DNA from: Bacillus pumilus
GTDB lineage: Bacteria > Bacillota > Bacilli > Bacillales > Bacillaceae
NCBI RefSeq assembly: GCF_038738535.1
Contig: NZ_CP046128.1
Span: forward strand, 1,302,001-1,366,000
Reading direction: 5' to 3'
DNA: 64,000 bases
Made by a program: the position numbers and the translations under genes. The notes under the pieces were generated by a model that saw only the letters and a program-made list of their open reading frames with translations, searched no databases and was not told the DNA's origin. Each line of letters opens with the position of its first letter. Position 1 is the first letter of the stretch. Positions 41,824-51,702 of the stretch are shown in pieces.

Positions 41824-43056
41824 TTAAATCGCCCAGTTTCCATTACGGAAGATCGGTTCGCGTTTCCCGTCTTTTGTAATCCCGTCAATATTCATTTCCT
41901 TTGAACCAATCATGAAATCGACGTGTGTAATACTGTTGTTCACACCAGCTGCATCCAATTCTTCACGATTCATCTCTTTTCCGCCTTCGATATTGAACGC
42001 ATACCCGCTGCCGATGGCAAGGTGATTCGATGCATTTTCATCATAAAGGGTATTGTAATAGAGAATATTCGAGTTTGAGATTGGTGAATCGTCTGGTACG
42101 AGAGCAACCTCACCTAGATAATGGGAGCCTTCATCTGTTTCAACGAGCGAAGTTAAAATGTCTTCGCCTTCCTTCGCTTTCACATTGACAATTCGTCCAT
42201 TTTCAAATGTTAATGTAAATTCATCAATGATATTTCCTGCATAACTGAGCGGTTTTGTGCTTGAGACAGTCCCATTTACACCGTCTTTTTTAGGTACGGT
42301 AAATACTTCTTCTGTCGGCATGTTGGCCATGAAAGAGACGCCGCGCTCGCTCACGCTGCCGGCACCTACCCAAATGTGCTGTTCTGGGAGCTCAATCGTT
42401 AAATTTGTGCCAGGAGCATCATAATGAAGCTTGTGGTAGTGGCGCTCATTTAGTATTTTGACCTTTTCATTTAGTGACTCATCGTGCTTTTTCCAAGCCT
42501 CAACAGGATCTGCTTGATCAGCACGTGCGACTTTAAAGATTTGATCCCATAATAAAGCGACAGCTTCTTCATCTGTATGGTCAGGAAAAATCTTTTTTGC
42601 CCATTCTTTTGATGCAGCGCCTACGACCGTCCAAGCAACTTTGTCTGATTGAACGAATTGGCGATATGTATGAAGGGCTGATCCAGCGGCCTTTTGCTGT
42701 GCAGCGATTTTTTTCGAATCAATGCCTCGCAGAAGGTCAGGGCTTTCTGACAAGATCGTGATAAAAGCGCCGCCGCGTTTTGCGATGGTTTCCATCATCT
42801 GTGCTTCCCATTCTGGGAATTGGTCAAACACATCCTGCGGTGCATGTTCATATTTTAAACGGGCAAGAACACCATCACTCCAGCGGATATGTACGTTTTT
42901 CGCCCCGCGCTCATACGCATGTTTCGCGACAAGACGAACAAGGTCTGCAGATTCAGTAGATGCAGATACGACGACTTCTTGTCCTTTTTGTACATTCACA
43001 CCGACTTCAACGATGGTCTTAGCATATTGATCTAGTTGTTTTTCAAATGAACTCAT
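41824..43056 (-). CDS. ampS: Aminopeptidase AmpS (M29 family)
   Basis: A 410-residue thermophilic-type M29 metallo-aminopeptidase. Catalytic-domain motifs are visible in the second half: NMPTEEVFTVPKKDGVNG, GEVALVPDDSPISNSNILYYNTLYDENASNHLAIGSGY and a C-terminal THVDFMIGSKEMNIDGI. It removes N-terminal residues from peptides using Co or Zn. ATG 43056 follows AAAGGAGGGTTTTTT; the upstream in-frame starts lack such a site. As I recall, B. subtilis has panE between ykpA and ampS; it is absent here. Confidence 0.92.
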   Translation of the reverse strand: MSSFEKQLDQYAKTIVEVGVNVQKGQEVVVSASTESADLVRLVAKHAYERGAKNVHIRWSDGVLARLKYEHAPQDVFDQFPEWEAQMMETIAKRGGAFITILSESPDLLRGIDSKKIAAQQKAAGSALHTYRQFVQSDKVAWTVVGAASKEWAKKIFPDHTDEEAVALLWDQIFKVARADQADPVEAWKKHDESLNEKVKILNERHYHKLHYDAPGTNLTIELPEQHIWVGAGSVSERGVSFMANMPTEEVFTVPKKDGVNGTVSSTKPLSYAGNIIDEFTLTFENGRIVNVKAKEGEDILTSLVETDEGSHYLGEVALVPDDSPISNSNILYYNTLYDENASNHLAIGSGYAFNIEGGKEMNREELDAAGVNNSITHVDFMIGSKEMNIDGITKDGKREPIFRNGNWAI

Positions 43057-43137
43057 AAAAAACCCTCCTTTAGTCATGTTCATCATATCAGATTTAAGAC
43101 CGAAAAGGAAAATGGGGAGCATGCTTAAAGCCAAAAT

Positions 43138-43165
43138 AAAAAAGCCGCTTTCGTGCGGCTTTTTT
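43138..43165 (-). terminator. Terminator after ykpC
   Basis: On the reverse strand AAAAAAGCCGC pairs with GCGGCTTTTTT over eleven bases; the left arm lies in the ykpC stop region. Confidence 0.85.
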
Positions 43166-43295
43166 AGCGGTTCAGTTGTTTCACGGGCTGTGCATTAGAA
43201 GGGGGCATATGTGAAAACGACAGGCTCATTCCTCCTAAAATAATACCCGTTAAAATGACTGTGACAACGACTCGTTTACCTAAATCAAGCAACAT
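43164..43295 (-). CDS. ykpC: YkpC, 43-residue membrane peptide
   Basis: The reverse strand from ATG 43295 encodes 43 residues (MLLDLGKRVVVTVILTGIIL and on), with one membrane segment from about residue 8 to 28 and a polar tail ending VKQLNR. GGAGGAAGAAC precedes the ATG and a terminator follows. The LDLGKR start and the IILGGMS segment match what I remember of B. subtilis YkpC, which also lies between ampS and mreBH. Function is unknown. Confidence 0.8.
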   Translation of the reverse strand: MLLDLGKRVVVTVILTGIILGGMSLSFSHMPPSNAQPVKQLNR

Positions 43296-43369
43296 GTTCT
43301 TCCTCCTTCACGTTTATCCATTTCTCACGATATGATCGAAATGATAAAAAAAGAAGTAGAACAAGAAGA

Positions 43370-44377
43370 TTATTTTAATGTTTTTTGCAATTTATGAATG
43401 ACTTCTAGTGAACGACCTGTTCCGATTGCGACAGATTCAAGTGGATTTGCTGCAATATGAACTGGAACGACAATCTCCTGTGAGAGCCATTCTTGAATCC
43501 CATTTAACAAAGCGCCGCCGCCAGTTAAGATCACGCCGCGGTCTACAATGTCACCACTAAGCTCTGGAGGGCTGTCCTCTAATGTGGCACGAATCGCCTC
43601 TAAAATATGAAGAAGTGATTCTCGCATGGCACCTTGAATTTCATGAGATTTAAGTGTGATCGTTTTTGGAAGACCTGTCACCAGATCACGTCCACGTACT
43701 TCTAATGATTCCGGCTCATGCTCAATGAGACCATAACCAATTTCCATTTTAACCTGCTCGGCTGTCCGCTCGCCGATTAATAGATTATATTTCTTTCGGA
43801 CAAACGTAATGATATCTTCATCCAGCTGATCTCCGCCAATTCGAATGGAATGACAAGAGACAACGCCGCCAAACGAAATGATGGCAACTTCCGTTGTTCC
43901 TCCGCCAATATCGACCACGACGTTTGCAACAGGCTCATCTACCGGGAGATCAGCGCCGATTGCGGCTGCAACAGGTTCTTCTATTAAATGCACGTGCTTT
44001 GCTCCGCAGTTTTTCACAGCATCACTGATGGCACGGCGTTCAACAGCTGTTGAACCAGAAGGTGTACATACTACGACCGTTGGTTTTCTGAAGGTAAACC
44101 CGATATTTTTCCCTGCTTTTTTCATGATTTGTTTGAGTAAATCTGTTGTCATATCATAATCAGCGATGACACCGTCTTTCATCGGACGGATCGCCACAAT
44201 TTTACCAGGTGTTTTCCCAATCATTTCTTTTGCTTCTGCTCCGACTGCAAGTACAGTTTTTGTTTCTGTATCGACTGCCACGACGGACGGTTCATTTAAA
44301 ATAATTCCCTTATTTTTACTATAAACCAATATGTTAGCTGTTCCTAAATCAATTCCAATTTCGGCATTTTGAAACAT
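43370..44377 (-). CDS. mreBH: Actin-like cell-shape protein MreBH
   Basis: A 335-residue bacterial actin: phosphate-1 loop [41 protein letters not shown], phosphate-2 [12 protein letters not shown] and adenosine motif [15 protein letters not shown]. It forms membrane-bound filaments that guide cell-wall synthesis and in B. subtilis directs the hydrolase LytE. ATG 44377 follows GGGTGAAAAC; the TTG four codons upstream is less likely. ACCCCC on the reverse strand (44458-44453) recalls the SigI -35 of mreBH, but the spacing to CTGAA (44434-44430) does not fit well. Confidence 0.93.
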   Translation of the reverse strand: MFQNAEIGIDLGTANILVYSKNKGIILNEPSVVAVDTETKTVLAVGAEAKEMIGKTPGKIVAIRPMKDGVIADYDMTTDLLKQIMKKAGKNIGFTFRKPTVVVCTPSGSTAVERRAISDAVKNCGAKHVHLIEEPVAAAIGADLPVDEPVANVVVDIGGGTTEVAIISFGGVVSCHSIRIGGDQLDEDIITFVRKKYNLLIGERTAEQVKMEIGYGLIEHEPESLEVRGRDLVTGLPKTITLKSHEIQGAMRESLLHILEAIRATLEDSPPELSGDIVDRGVILTGGGALLNGIQEWLSQEIVVPVHIAANPLESVAIGTGRSLEVIHKLQKTLK

Positions 44378-44563
44378 GTTTTCACCCAATCTCTATTTTT
44401 GCTGTTTTAAACAATTTTACATTTAAAAGTTCAGAGGGTTGATGTCATTTGTGGGGGTTTGTGATGACCTTGAAATGAACTTGTAAAATTCAAGTATCAT
44501 TTTGACAATCACAATAAATTTTCCCTTTGTTTTTTCTTTTATGAAAAAAATTTTTATAGAGGA

Positions 44564-44589
44564 GAAACCTTTTGAGAATCTCTTACGTC
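44564..44589 (+). promoter_or_regulatory. ECF-sigma (SigM/SigX-type) promoter of abh
   Basis: GAAAC (44564-44568), 17 bases, CGTC (44586-44589): an exact match to the shared ECF consensus. Transcription would start about 57 bases before the abh start. In B. subtilis abh is controlled by SigX and SigM. Confidence 0.75.
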
Positions 44590-44653
44590 TACGATATATC
44601 AATTGGTGCAAAACAGATTGATCTTGAGCTAATGAAAGAAAGAGGGAACGAAA

Positions 44654-44932
44654 TTGAAATCTATCGGAGTCGTAAGAAAAGTAGACGAACTAGGGCGTAT
44701 TGTGATGCCAATCGAATTAAGAAGAGCACTTGATATTGCTATTAAAGACAGTATGGAATTTTTTATAGATGGGGAGAAAATCGTCTTGAAAAAATACCAG
44801 CCAGAGGGCGTTTGCCTCATGACTGGTGAGATTACATCGGAGAACCATGATTATGGAAATGGTCAAATTACATTAAGCGCTGAAGGCGCAGAACTACTGT
44901 TAAAAGAGCTGCAAGAAGCTCTTCAGCAGTAA
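44654..44932 (+). CDS. abh: AbrB-like transition-state regulator Abh
   Basis: A 92-residue AbrB paralog. The N-terminal swapped-hairpin DNA-binding domain reads SIGVVRKVDELGRIVMPIEL then RRALDIAIKD, and the C-terminal half mediates tetramers. Abh controls antibiotic and biofilm genes partly in opposition to AbrB, and AbbA (gene at 15761) can bind it. The start is TTG, seven bases after AGAGGGAACG. It diverges from mreBH and has an ECF-type promoter. Confidence 0.95.
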   Translation: MKSIGVVRKVDELGRIVMPIELRRALDIAIKDSMEFFIDGEKIVLKKYQPEGVCLMTGEITSENHDYGNGQITLSAEGAELLLKELQEALQQ

Positions 44933-44936
44933 TTAA

Positions 44937-44982
44937 AATAGCCTGCTCTCTTCCTTTGTGCTGAGAACAGGCTATTTTTTTC
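44937..44982 (+). terminator. Terminator after abh
   Basis: AATAGCCTG and CAGGCTATT, with inner TCTC/GAGA pairing, then seven T. Confidence 0.88.
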
Positions 44983-45076
44983 TGAAAAAGTTCCTTAAAA
45001 ATGCCCCATCACCCTCAAAAAATAAGTGGAAAATGGTACAATTGACAAAGAATCTCAGGGCGGCAGGTGGAATCAT

Positions 45077-46387
45077 TTGAACAAAACATATCAAGTGCGG
45101 ATCGTGTTGTCTGTTCTTGCATTTATTTTAATCTTAAGCTGGGATTTCTTTTATTATCTAGGCGGCTATCAAATTAATTGGCCGCTCGATCTAGCCTTTA
45201 CAGTCTTGGTTTTAACAGGGATCTGGGTTGTCTCAGGCTATGTAGACCGCTTAAATCTACTTGTGTCAGACTTAAATAAGAGAGAAAAAGAAGCACATGA
45301 ACTGACAGAGCGGCTGAATCGAATCACAGATAACTTGCAAGAAATCGTCTTTGAAACAAACGAGAAAGGTGAAATTATTTTCTTAAATCAAGCATGGACA
45401 CAAATGACAGGCTATGACATAGATGAATGTCTAGGCACAATGTACAATCAGTACTTTGATCAAGAGGAGCGCGTGGTCCAGCATTTGTTATCTGTGATCA
45501 AGGAACATAAGGATGCGGGGCGGGTAGAACTGCAGCTTCTCCATAAAGAGGGAAAGAAGGTATGGGGAGACGTTCATTACAAGCTCTATTTTGATGAGCA
45601 TCACCAGTTTACCGGAGGGATTGGGACGGTTGCTGATATTACGAAACAAAAGCAGGCAAAGCTTGAGCTTGAAAGATCCAATCAGCAATTGCAAATGCAG
45701 GCGCAAAAGCTGGCTGTTGCTGGACAAATAGCTGCTGGGATCGCCCATGAAGTCAGAAATCCACTGACATCAGTAAATGGCTTTTTGCAGCTGATGAAGA
45801 CACAATATCCTGAAAGAACCGATTATTTTGACATTATCTTTTCCGAAATTAAACGGATTGATTTTGTTTTAAGTGAGCTGCTTGTATTGGCTAAGCCTCA
45901 AGCGGTCCATTTTCAAGAAGTCCAGCTTCATGAGCTCCTAGAACAGGTGATTACCTTATTAAAAACAAATGCAGTTCTTTCAAATATTGATCTCAAACAG
46001 CCATTTAAAAAGCAGGATGCCGGTGCTATCCTAGCAGACGCTAATCAAATGAAGCAGCTGTTCATTAATTTAATTAAAAATGCCATTGAGGCAATGCCTG
46101 AAGGTGGCAGCATATACATATCTACAGAAAAAGTATTGAATGAATGGAAGATTACCATTCAAGATGAAGGAAAAGGGATGTCTGAAGAGGATATTCAAAA
46201 AATATATGATCCTTTCTTTTCCACGAAAAAAGAAGGGACAGGGCTTGGTTTGACCATCTGTGCGACGATTTTAAAAGATCATCACGGAAGAATGGACGTA
46301 TCCAGTGAGCTTGGAAAAGGCGCAGCTTTTCAAATCTATTTGCCTGTGTGTCAAAAAAGCAGGCAGCAGCAAGTTGAGAGGACGTGA
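45077..46387 (+). CDS. kinC: Sporulation/biofilm sensor kinase KinC
   Basis: About 436 residues: two N-terminal membrane helices (about 9-27 and 34-56), a PAS domain (LQEIVFETNEKGEIIFLNQA to near residue 205), then the kinase core with H-box HEVRNPLTSVNGFLQ, N-box NLIKNAIEAMPEGG and GTGLGLT. KinC passes phosphate to the Spo0A relay and responds to potassium leakage in B. subtilis. The TTG at 45077 follows GGCAGGTGGAATCAT and fits the family length. ykqA follows five bases downstream. Confidence 0.92.
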   Translation: MNKTYQVRIVLSVLAFILILSWDFFYYLGGYQINWPLDLAFTVLVLTGIWVVSGYVDRLNLLVSDLNKREKEAHELTERLNRITDNLQEIVFETNEKGEIIFLNQAWTQMTGYDIDECLGTMYNQYFDQEERVVQHLLSVIKEHKDAGRVELQLLHKEGKKVWGDVHYKLYFDEHHQFTGGIGTVADITKQKQAKLELERSNQQLQMQAQKLAVAGQIAAGIAHEVRNPLTSVNGFLQLMKTQYPERTDYFDIIFSEIKRIDFVLSELLVLAKPQAVHFQEVQLHELLEQVITLLKTNAVLSNIDLKQPFKKQDAGAILADANQMKQLFINLIKNAIEAMPEGGSIYISTEKVLNEWKITIQDEGKGMSEEDIQKIYDPFFSTKKEGTGLGLTICATILKDHHGRMDVSSELGKGAAFQIYLPVCQKSRQQQVERT

Positions 46388-46391
46388 TGTC

Positions 46392-47228
46392 ATGACGATA
46401 AAAGCTTTATTTGTATATGGGACGCTATTGCTGCATGAAGAGCACCACGAAGCGTATATGAAGGAAAGCAGGCTATTAGCTAAATCAGCTTGGATGAGTG
46501 GAAGGATCTATGATACAGGTCAAGGATACCCAGCGTGCGTTCCCGCAGAAAAAGGCACTGTATACGGGGAATTGTACGAGGTGGCCGCTGATGCGTTGAA
46601 TAAGATAGATGTACTAGAGGAAGGGTATGACAAGCAGGAAATCAATGTCATGACGGATCAAGGTCAGGTAGAGGCCATGACATACACTTTGCCAGAGCAG
46701 AAGACATCAGCTCTGAAAGAAATAAAGAGAGGGTGCTGGAAAGCTTATAGACTGTGGCAGCAGAAGCCGTCATCCTTCTATTATTTTGCCTATGGCTCCT
46801 GTATGGATGATGCAAGATTTAAGCTGGCAGAAGTCAATCATCACTTCAAACAAATCATCGGCGGAGGAGTACTAAACGGTTTTACCACGAGATTTACATT
46901 GGTGAGGCCAGATGGATCAAGAGCTGATATGGTAGAAGACGGCGGCGAAACAGAGGGTGTTTTATATGAAGTTCCTTTTGATGCCATTCGTTATTTGTAT
47001 AAACGAGAAGGAGTATATGAAGGTACATATCGTCCAGCTTTTGTCGATGTCAAAATAGGTGATCAAATTTATGAGAACTGTTTAACCTTTCTTGTGCTTC
47101 AAAAGAGCGAAGAAATCGCTCCGCCAGCTCATTATCGCAGTGAAATTGAAAAAGGAGCAGACCTTTACTTAAGTGAAGCGTTCCGTAAAAAAATTCGTTC
47201 GCATATGGATTCATTAATCAAACCGTAG
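46392..47228 (+). CDS. ykqA: YkqA, tandem gamma-glutamylcyclotransferase-like protein
   Basis: A 278-residue protein with two AIG2/GGCT-like domains. The first begins ALFVYGTLLLHEEHHEAYM, the second SSFYYFAYGSCMDDARFK near residue 130. YGTL and YGSC are the substrate-loop motifs of this fold. Enzymes of the fold cleave gamma-glutamyl amines or peptides, but the activity here is unknown. ATG 46392 follows GAGAGGACGTGATGTC. It is cotranscribed with kinC by spacing. Confidence 0.85.
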   Translation: MTIKALFVYGTLLLHEEHHEAYMKESRLLAKSAWMSGRIYDTGQGYPACVPAEKGTVYGELYEVAADALNKIDVLEEGYDKQEINVMTDQGQVEAMTYTLPEQKTSALKEIKRGCWKAYRLWQQKPSSFYYFAYGSCMDDARFKLAEVNHHFKQIIGGGVLNGFTTRFTLVRPDGSRADMVEDGGETEGVLYEVPFDAIRYLYKREGVYEGTYRPAFVDVKIGDQIYENCLTFLVLQKSEEIAPPAHYRSEIEKGADLYLSEAFRKKIRSHMDSLIKP

Positions 47229-47265
47229 TAAAATGCATGTTAAGTGAGATAAAAGGAGTCTGAAC

Positions 47266-47934
47266 ATGAAAAAGGAATATGCAGTCATTGGTCTTGGACG
47301 CTTTGGCGGAAGTATTTGCAAGGCGCTGAGCGAAGAAGGACTTGAAGTCATGGCGATGGATATGAATGAAGATCGAGTAAACGAGTACGCGAAAATTGCC
47401 TCACATGCGGTCATTGGTGATTCGACGGACGAAAACGTTTTAAAAAATCTTGGTATTCGCAATTTTGATCATGTGATCGTTGCAATTGGCGAAAACATTC
47501 AGGCAAGTATTTTAACAACGATTATGCTGAAAGAGCTTGGTGTCAAGATGGTCACTGTGAAAGCGCAAAATGATTACCATGAAAAGGTGCTCAACAAAAT
47601 TGGAGCGGATCGCGTCGTTCATCCAGAGCGAGATATGGGGAGACGGATTGCACATAAAATCATTTCAAATAACGTGCTTGATTACCTTGAGCTGTCAGAT
47701 GAGTACAGCCTGATTGAGATTGTTGCAAACAACAGGCTTGCGGGGCATTCTCTTTTAGATCTTGATATTAGGGCAAGATACGGTATCAATATTGTGGCGA
47801 TTAAGCGCGGAAAGGAAGTCATTGTTTCCCCGCTGGCTGATGAAATGATTCAAAAAGAAGATATCCTCATTGTCATTGGGGCAGTAGCCGATATAGGACG
47901 CTTTGAAAAACGAGAAATGCAGAACGATTATTAA
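47266..47934 (+). CDS. ktrC: Potassium-uptake regulatory subunit KtrC
   Basis: A 222-residue cytoplasmic RCK protein: the N-terminal Rossmann fold with GLGRFGGSICKAL and the ATP/ADP-binding Asp motif MDMNEDRVNEY, then an RCK_C domain (about 135-215). It forms a ring on the KtrD membrane subunit and gates K+ uptake; its C-domain binds c-di-AMP in B. subtilis. TAAAAGGAGTCTGAAC precedes the ATG. The membrane subunit is not in this window, as usual. Confidence 0.94.
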   Translation: MKKEYAVIGLGRFGGSICKALSEEGLEVMAMDMNEDRVNEYAKIASHAVIGDSTDENVLKNLGIRNFDHVIVAIGENIQASILTTIMLKELGVKMVTVKAQNDYHEKVLNKIGADRVVHPERDMGRRIAHKIISNNVLDYLELSDEYSLIEIVANNRLAGHSLLDLDIRARYGINIVAIKRGKEVIVSPLADEMIQKEDILIVIGAVADIGRFEKREMQNDY

Positions 47935-47961
47935 ACACTCCGATGACTTGGGGTGTTTTTT
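47933..47961 (+). terminator. Terminator after ktrC
   Basis: AACACTCC pairs with GGGGTGTT, followed by a T run. Confidence 0.75.
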
Positions 47962-48129
47962 ACATGAATGTGTTCATGACAGGTGGACATTGAGATGGAA
48001 ATAGACACTGAAAAGGGTTGCTTTGTTCATGTATAACCGCAAAAATAAGTCATCCTATTTTTCATGCAATTATCACTATTCAGAAATAAAAATCAGTGTT
48101 TTGATAAGGTTGATTTTCTCTAAATGTCA

Positions 48130-48158
48130 TTGACTGGACAAACAGATTCGTTTACGAT
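48130..48158 (+). promoter_or_regulatory. Promoter of adeC
   Basis: TTGACT (48130-48135) and TACGAT (48153-48158) are 17 bases apart and end 39 bases before the adeC start. No riboswitch fold was recognised in the 235-bp gap. Confidence 0.65.
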
Positions 48159-48197
48159 AAGAAACATTATATTGTTTACTTGGAGGAGGCAGTGTCG

Positions 48198-49928
48198 TTG
48201 GATAAGGAGCTTTTCAGACATCAAATTGAGGTAGCAGCAAAGAGAAAAAAAGCAGCCCTCGTGATTAAACATGCGAAAGTCATGGATGTGTTTAACCAGG
48301 AATGGATAGACGCAGATGTCGCTGTTGAAAATGGACAAATCGTCGGGATAGGAGAGTACGAGGGAGAACAGGAGCTTGATGCAGCAGGTCAAATGCTTGT
48401 GCCCGGTTTTATTGATGGCCACGTTCATATCGAGTCCTCTATGGTCACCCCTGCTGAATTCTCCAAAGCTGTCGTTCCGCGCGGTGTGACAACTGTCGTA
48501 ACAGATCCGCATGAAATCGCCAATGTGTCAGGTATAACAGGCATCCGTTTTATGCTGGAAGAAGCGAGAAAAGCTGCCTTACATATTTATTTCATGCTGC
48601 CATCCTGTGTACCGGCAGTCAGTTTTGAACGATCAGGTGCTACATTAAAAGCGAAAGATTTAAAGCCCCTTTATCAAGAGAAGGAAGTGCTTGGTCTTGC
48701 TGAGGTGATGGACTATGTCGGTGTGGAGCAGGCAGAAGAAGATATGCTTCAAAAGCTGCTTGATGCTCAAAACGAGAATAAATTAATTGATGGCCATCTA
48801 GCAGGCTTAACAGACCGATTAATAAACGTTTACCGCACGGCCAATGTCCAAACAGACCATGAGGTGACAACAGCAGAGGAAGCCCTTGAACGTGTAAAAC
48901 GAGGCATGTATGTCATGCTGAGAGAGGGATCTGTTGCCAAAAACGTGAAAAACGTTTTACCTGCTGTGAATGAGAAGAATGCGAGACGTTTTTTCTTTTG
49001 TACAGATGATAAACATTTAGATGATTTAATGGCGCAGGGAAGTATTGATGAGCAAGTACGGATGTCCATAAAAGCAGGCTTAGATCCATTTTTAGCCTAT
49101 CAAATGGGAAGCTTAAATGCCGCAGAGTGTTTTGGTCTTAAAACAAAGGGAGCCATTGCACCAGGCTATGATGCTGATTTTATGCTCGTCTCAGACCTTC
49201 ATCATGTAGACATCTCAAGCGTATTTATTGCGGGAGAATTGGTTGCGCAGCATGGAGAGTACAAACCGAGTGTCGAAAAGATCGCACCGAGCCCAGCATT
49301 ATTACAATCTGTTCATGCAGTAGACGTTCAAGAGCAAGATATTGCACTGCCTATCACAGACGATCAAAAAATGAATGTCATCCGTATTATTCCGAATCAG
49401 CTTGAAACAAAGTTAGAACAAGTCACTCCTTCAGAAACGAACGGACAATTTACAAGTGATACAGAGAGAGATGTATTAAAAATGGTGCTTGTCGAACGTC
49501 ATCAAGGTTTATCTGAAATGGGGGTAGGGATTGTCAGCGGCTTCGGCATCAAACAGGGCGCGATTGCAACAACGGTTGCACATGATTCACATAACTTAAT
49601 TGCAGTTGGCACAAATGATGCCGATATTATTAAAGCGATTGAGGCGTTAAAAGAAGCAGGCGGCGGTTTGACCGTTGTCAAAGAAGGCCAGTCTCTTCAT
49701 ACGCTGCCATTACCGATCTCCGGTTTATTGTCAGATCAGCCGGCACATCTCGTCAATGAAAGCCTCCATGAACTCCATGAAGCACTAAAAGAAACTGGTT
49801 TTTCCTTAGACTTTAATCCGTTTTTGACGCTGTCCTTCTTGGCACTTCCAGTCATTCCTGATGTGAAAATGACGACAAAGGGCTTGTTTGATGTCAGAAG
49901 CTTTCAGCACCTCCCAATTCAATCATAA
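48198..49928 (+). CDS. adeC: Adenine deaminase
   Basis: A 576-residue amidohydrolase: metal-binding PGFIDGHVHIESSM, the PRGVTTVVTDPHEIANVSG block, AEVMDYVGV, LIDGHLAGL and TDDKHLDDL, and the C-terminal adenine-deaminase domain with GVGIVSGFGIKQGAIATTVAHDSHN. It converts adenine to hypoxanthine for purine salvage. The TTG at 48198 follows GGAGGAGG by eight bases; a GTG two codons upstream is too close to that site. Confidence 0.93.
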   Translation: MDKELFRHQIEVAAKRKKAALVIKHAKVMDVFNQEWIDADVAVENGQIVGIGEYEGEQELDAAGQMLVPGFIDGHVHIESSMVTPAEFSKAVVPRGVTTVVTDPHEIANVSGITGIRFMLEEARKAALHIYFMLPSCVPAVSFERSGATLKAKDLKPLYQEKEVLGLAEVMDYVGVEQAEEDMLQKLLDAQNENKLIDGHLAGLTDRLINVYRTANVQTDHEVTTAEEALERVKRGMYVMLREGSVAKNVKNVLPAVNEKNARRFFFCTDDKHLDDLMAQGSIDEQVRMSIKAGLDPFLAYQMGSLNAAECFGLKTKGAIAPGYDADFMLVSDLHHVDISSVFIAGELVAQHGEYKPSVEKIAPSPALLQSVHAVDVQEQDIALPITDDQKMNVIRIIPNQLETKLEQVTPSETNGQFTSDTERDVLKMVLVERHQGLSEMGVGIVSGFGIKQGAIATTVAHDSHNLIAVGTNDADIIKAIEALKEAGGGLTVVKEGQSLHTLPLPISGLLSDQPAHLVNESLHELHEALKETGFSLDFNPFLTLSFLALPVIPDVKMTTKGLFDVRSFQHLPIQS

Positions 49929-49937
49929 AAGAATGAG

Positions 49938-49974
49938 AAACTGCATGTATACCTTGTATATGTGCGGTTTTTTT
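49938..49974 (+). terminator. Terminator after adeC
   Basis: AACTGCATGTATA pairs imperfectly with TATATGTGCGGTT and a T run follows. Confidence 0.75.
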
Positions 49975-49987
49975 CAATGCTTGATGA

Positions 49988-50026
49988 AAAAAAGAGACAC
50001 AGCCAGTCGGCTCGTGTCTCTTTTTG
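49988..50026 (-). terminator. Terminator after rnjA
   Basis: AAAAAGAGACAC and GTGTCTCTTTTT form a twelve-base stem just beyond the rnjA stop; T runs on both strands make it usable from both sides. Confidence 0.88.
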
Positions 50027-50029
50027 TTA

Positions 50030-51697
50030 TTACACTTCCATAATAATCGGTAAGATCATTGGGCGGCGTCTTGTTTTTTCATAAAGGAAAGGTGCAAGTG
50101 TGTCCGTAATTTCGTTCTTAATTTCCGACCACTGAGTTGTCTTACGTTCCATTACTTTTTCAAGATGCTTTGAAATCAAATCTTGTGCGTCGTTGATGAG
50201 GTCTCCAGATTCTCTCATGTAGACAAAGCCTCTTGAGATGAGATCAGGACCAGCAGAGATTTTGAATTCTTTCATGTCCATGCTGACGACCACAATGACA
50301 AGACCTTCTTCTGAAAGAATGCGGCGGTCTCTTAAGACGATATTCCCGATATCGCCAATTCCGCTTCCGTCGATATACACGTTACCTGATGGAATTTTGC
50401 CAGCGACACTTGCTTCGTCACCTTTTAGTGCAAGAACTTCACCGTTATCCATGATAAAGCAGTTTTCCTCAGGAATTCCGCAATCATTCGCAAGCTTAAT
50501 ATGCGTTTTTTGCATGCGGTATTCACCGTGAATCGGCATAAAGAATTTTGGTTTAATTAAACGGAGCATCAGCTTTTGTTCCTCTTGTCCGCCGTGACCA
50601 GATGTATGAATATTATTGAGTGAGCCATGAATGACCTCAGCGCCAGCACGATAAAGCTGGTTAATGGTGCGGCTTACGCTAATATTGTTACCCGGAATCG
50701 GTGAAGATGAGAAGACAACAGTGTCTCCAGGATTAATCGAAATCTGGCGGTGAGTGCCGTTTGCAATACGTGAAAGAGCAGCCATCGGTTCACCTTGGCT
50801 CCCAGTACAAAGAATGGTCACTTTGTTTGCTGGTAGACGGTTGATTTCATTATGTTCAATAAACGTGTTTTTCGGACATTTAATGTAGCCAAGATCTTGT
50901 CCAATATCAATGGCAGACTCCATACTGCGTCCAAACACAGCAACTTTTCGGCCGTTGGCAACAGCGGACTCAATGACTTGCTGAAGTCTGTGAATGTTTG
51001 AAGCAAACGTAGCAAAGATGATACGTCCGTCGACTTTTCTAAAGATGTCATCAATGCTTTCGCCTACGCGTCTTTCAGACATCGTAAATTCTGGAATTTC
51101 ACTGTTTGTACTATCGGATAAAAGACATAGAACGCCTTCTTTCCCGATTTCAGCCATTTTTGTTAAGTTGGCAGGCTCGCCAACAGGCGTAAAGTCAAAC
51201 TTGAAATCACCTGTATGTACGATGTTACCAGGAGGTGTCTTCACGACAATTCCATAAGAATCTGGAATACTGTGTGTTGTTCTAAAGAAAGACACAGCTG
51301 TTTTTCTAAATTTAATGGTATCTTCTTCTTCAAAAATGTGAAGTTTTGTTTGTCTCAAGAGACCGTGCTCTTCCAATTTATTACGAAGTAGGCCGATTGC
51401 GAGTTTGCCGCCGTAAACTGGAATATTCACTTGCTTGAGAAGGTAAGGGATACCGCCGATGTGGTCTTCATGTCCGTGAGTGATGAAAAGACCTTTGATT
51501 TTATCTTCGTTTTTAACTAAGTACGTATAGTCAGGGATGACGTAGTCAATTCCAAGAAGCTCATCTTCAGGGAACTTAATACCAGCATCAATTAAAATGA
51601 TTTCATCTTGAAATTGAACGCCATACGTGTTTTTACCGATCTCGCCTAAACCGCCGAGCGCAAAAACTGCCGCCTGATCGTTTTTAACAAATTTCAT
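50030..51697 (-). CDS. rnjA: Ribonuclease J1
   Basis: A 555-residue metallo-beta-lactamase RNase: [13 protein letters not shown] at the start, zinc motif [10 protein letters not shown] near residue 74, TGDFKFD near 165, the beta-CASP region, and [30 protein letters not shown]. It degrades and matures RNA from the 5' end and is central to Bacillus mRNA turnover. I use ATG 51697 for the family length; ATG 51706 overlaps the rpoY stop (ATGA) and would add three residues by coupled translation. It is cotranscribed with rpoY. Confidence 0.95.
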   Translation of the reverse strand: MKFVKNDQAAVFALGGLGEIGKNTYGVQFQDEIILIDAGIKFPEDELLGIDYVIPDYTYLVKNEDKIKGLFITHGHEDHIGGIPYLLKQVNIPVYGGKLAIGLLRNKLEEHGLLRQTKLHIFEEEDTIKFRKTAVSFFRTTHSIPDSYGIVVKTPPGNIVHTGDFKFDFTPVGEPANLTKMAEIGKEGVLCLLSDSTNSEIPEFTMSERRVGESIDDIFRKVDGRIIFATFASNIHRLQQVIESAVANGRKVAVFGRSMESAIDIGQDLGYIKCPKNTFIEHNEINRLPANKVTILCTGSQGEPMAALSRIANGTHRQISINPGDTVVFSSSPIPGNNISVSRTINQLYRAGAEVIHGSLNNIHTSGHGGQEEQKLMLRLIKPKFFMPIHGEYRMQKTHIKLANDCGIPEENCFIMDNGEVLALKGDEASVAGKIPSGNVYIDGSGIGDIGNIVLRDRRILSEEGLVIVVVSMDMKEFKISAGPDLISRGFVYMRESGDLINDAQDLISKHLEKVMERKTTQWSEIKNEITDTLAPFLYEKTRRRPMILPIIMEV

Positions 51698-51702
51698 TCC
51701 TC

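Noticed and set aside
41612-41827. 71-codon frame across repeat copy 1, nearly the same as an 81-codon frame across copy 2
   Set aside because: The frame starts in the flanking terminator, has no ribosome-binding site and crosses strong hairpins. The shared protein sequence simply follows from the repeated DNA.
44430-44458. SigI promoter for mreBH
   Set aside because: ACCCCC is present but no CGAA is found at the expected spacing; CTGAA is a poor substitute. Kept only as a remark under mreBH.
47963-48197. Possible purine riboswitch before adeC
   Set aside because: No three-helix purine aptamer with the conserved loop and junction bases could be recognised, and an ordinary promoter lies close to the gene.
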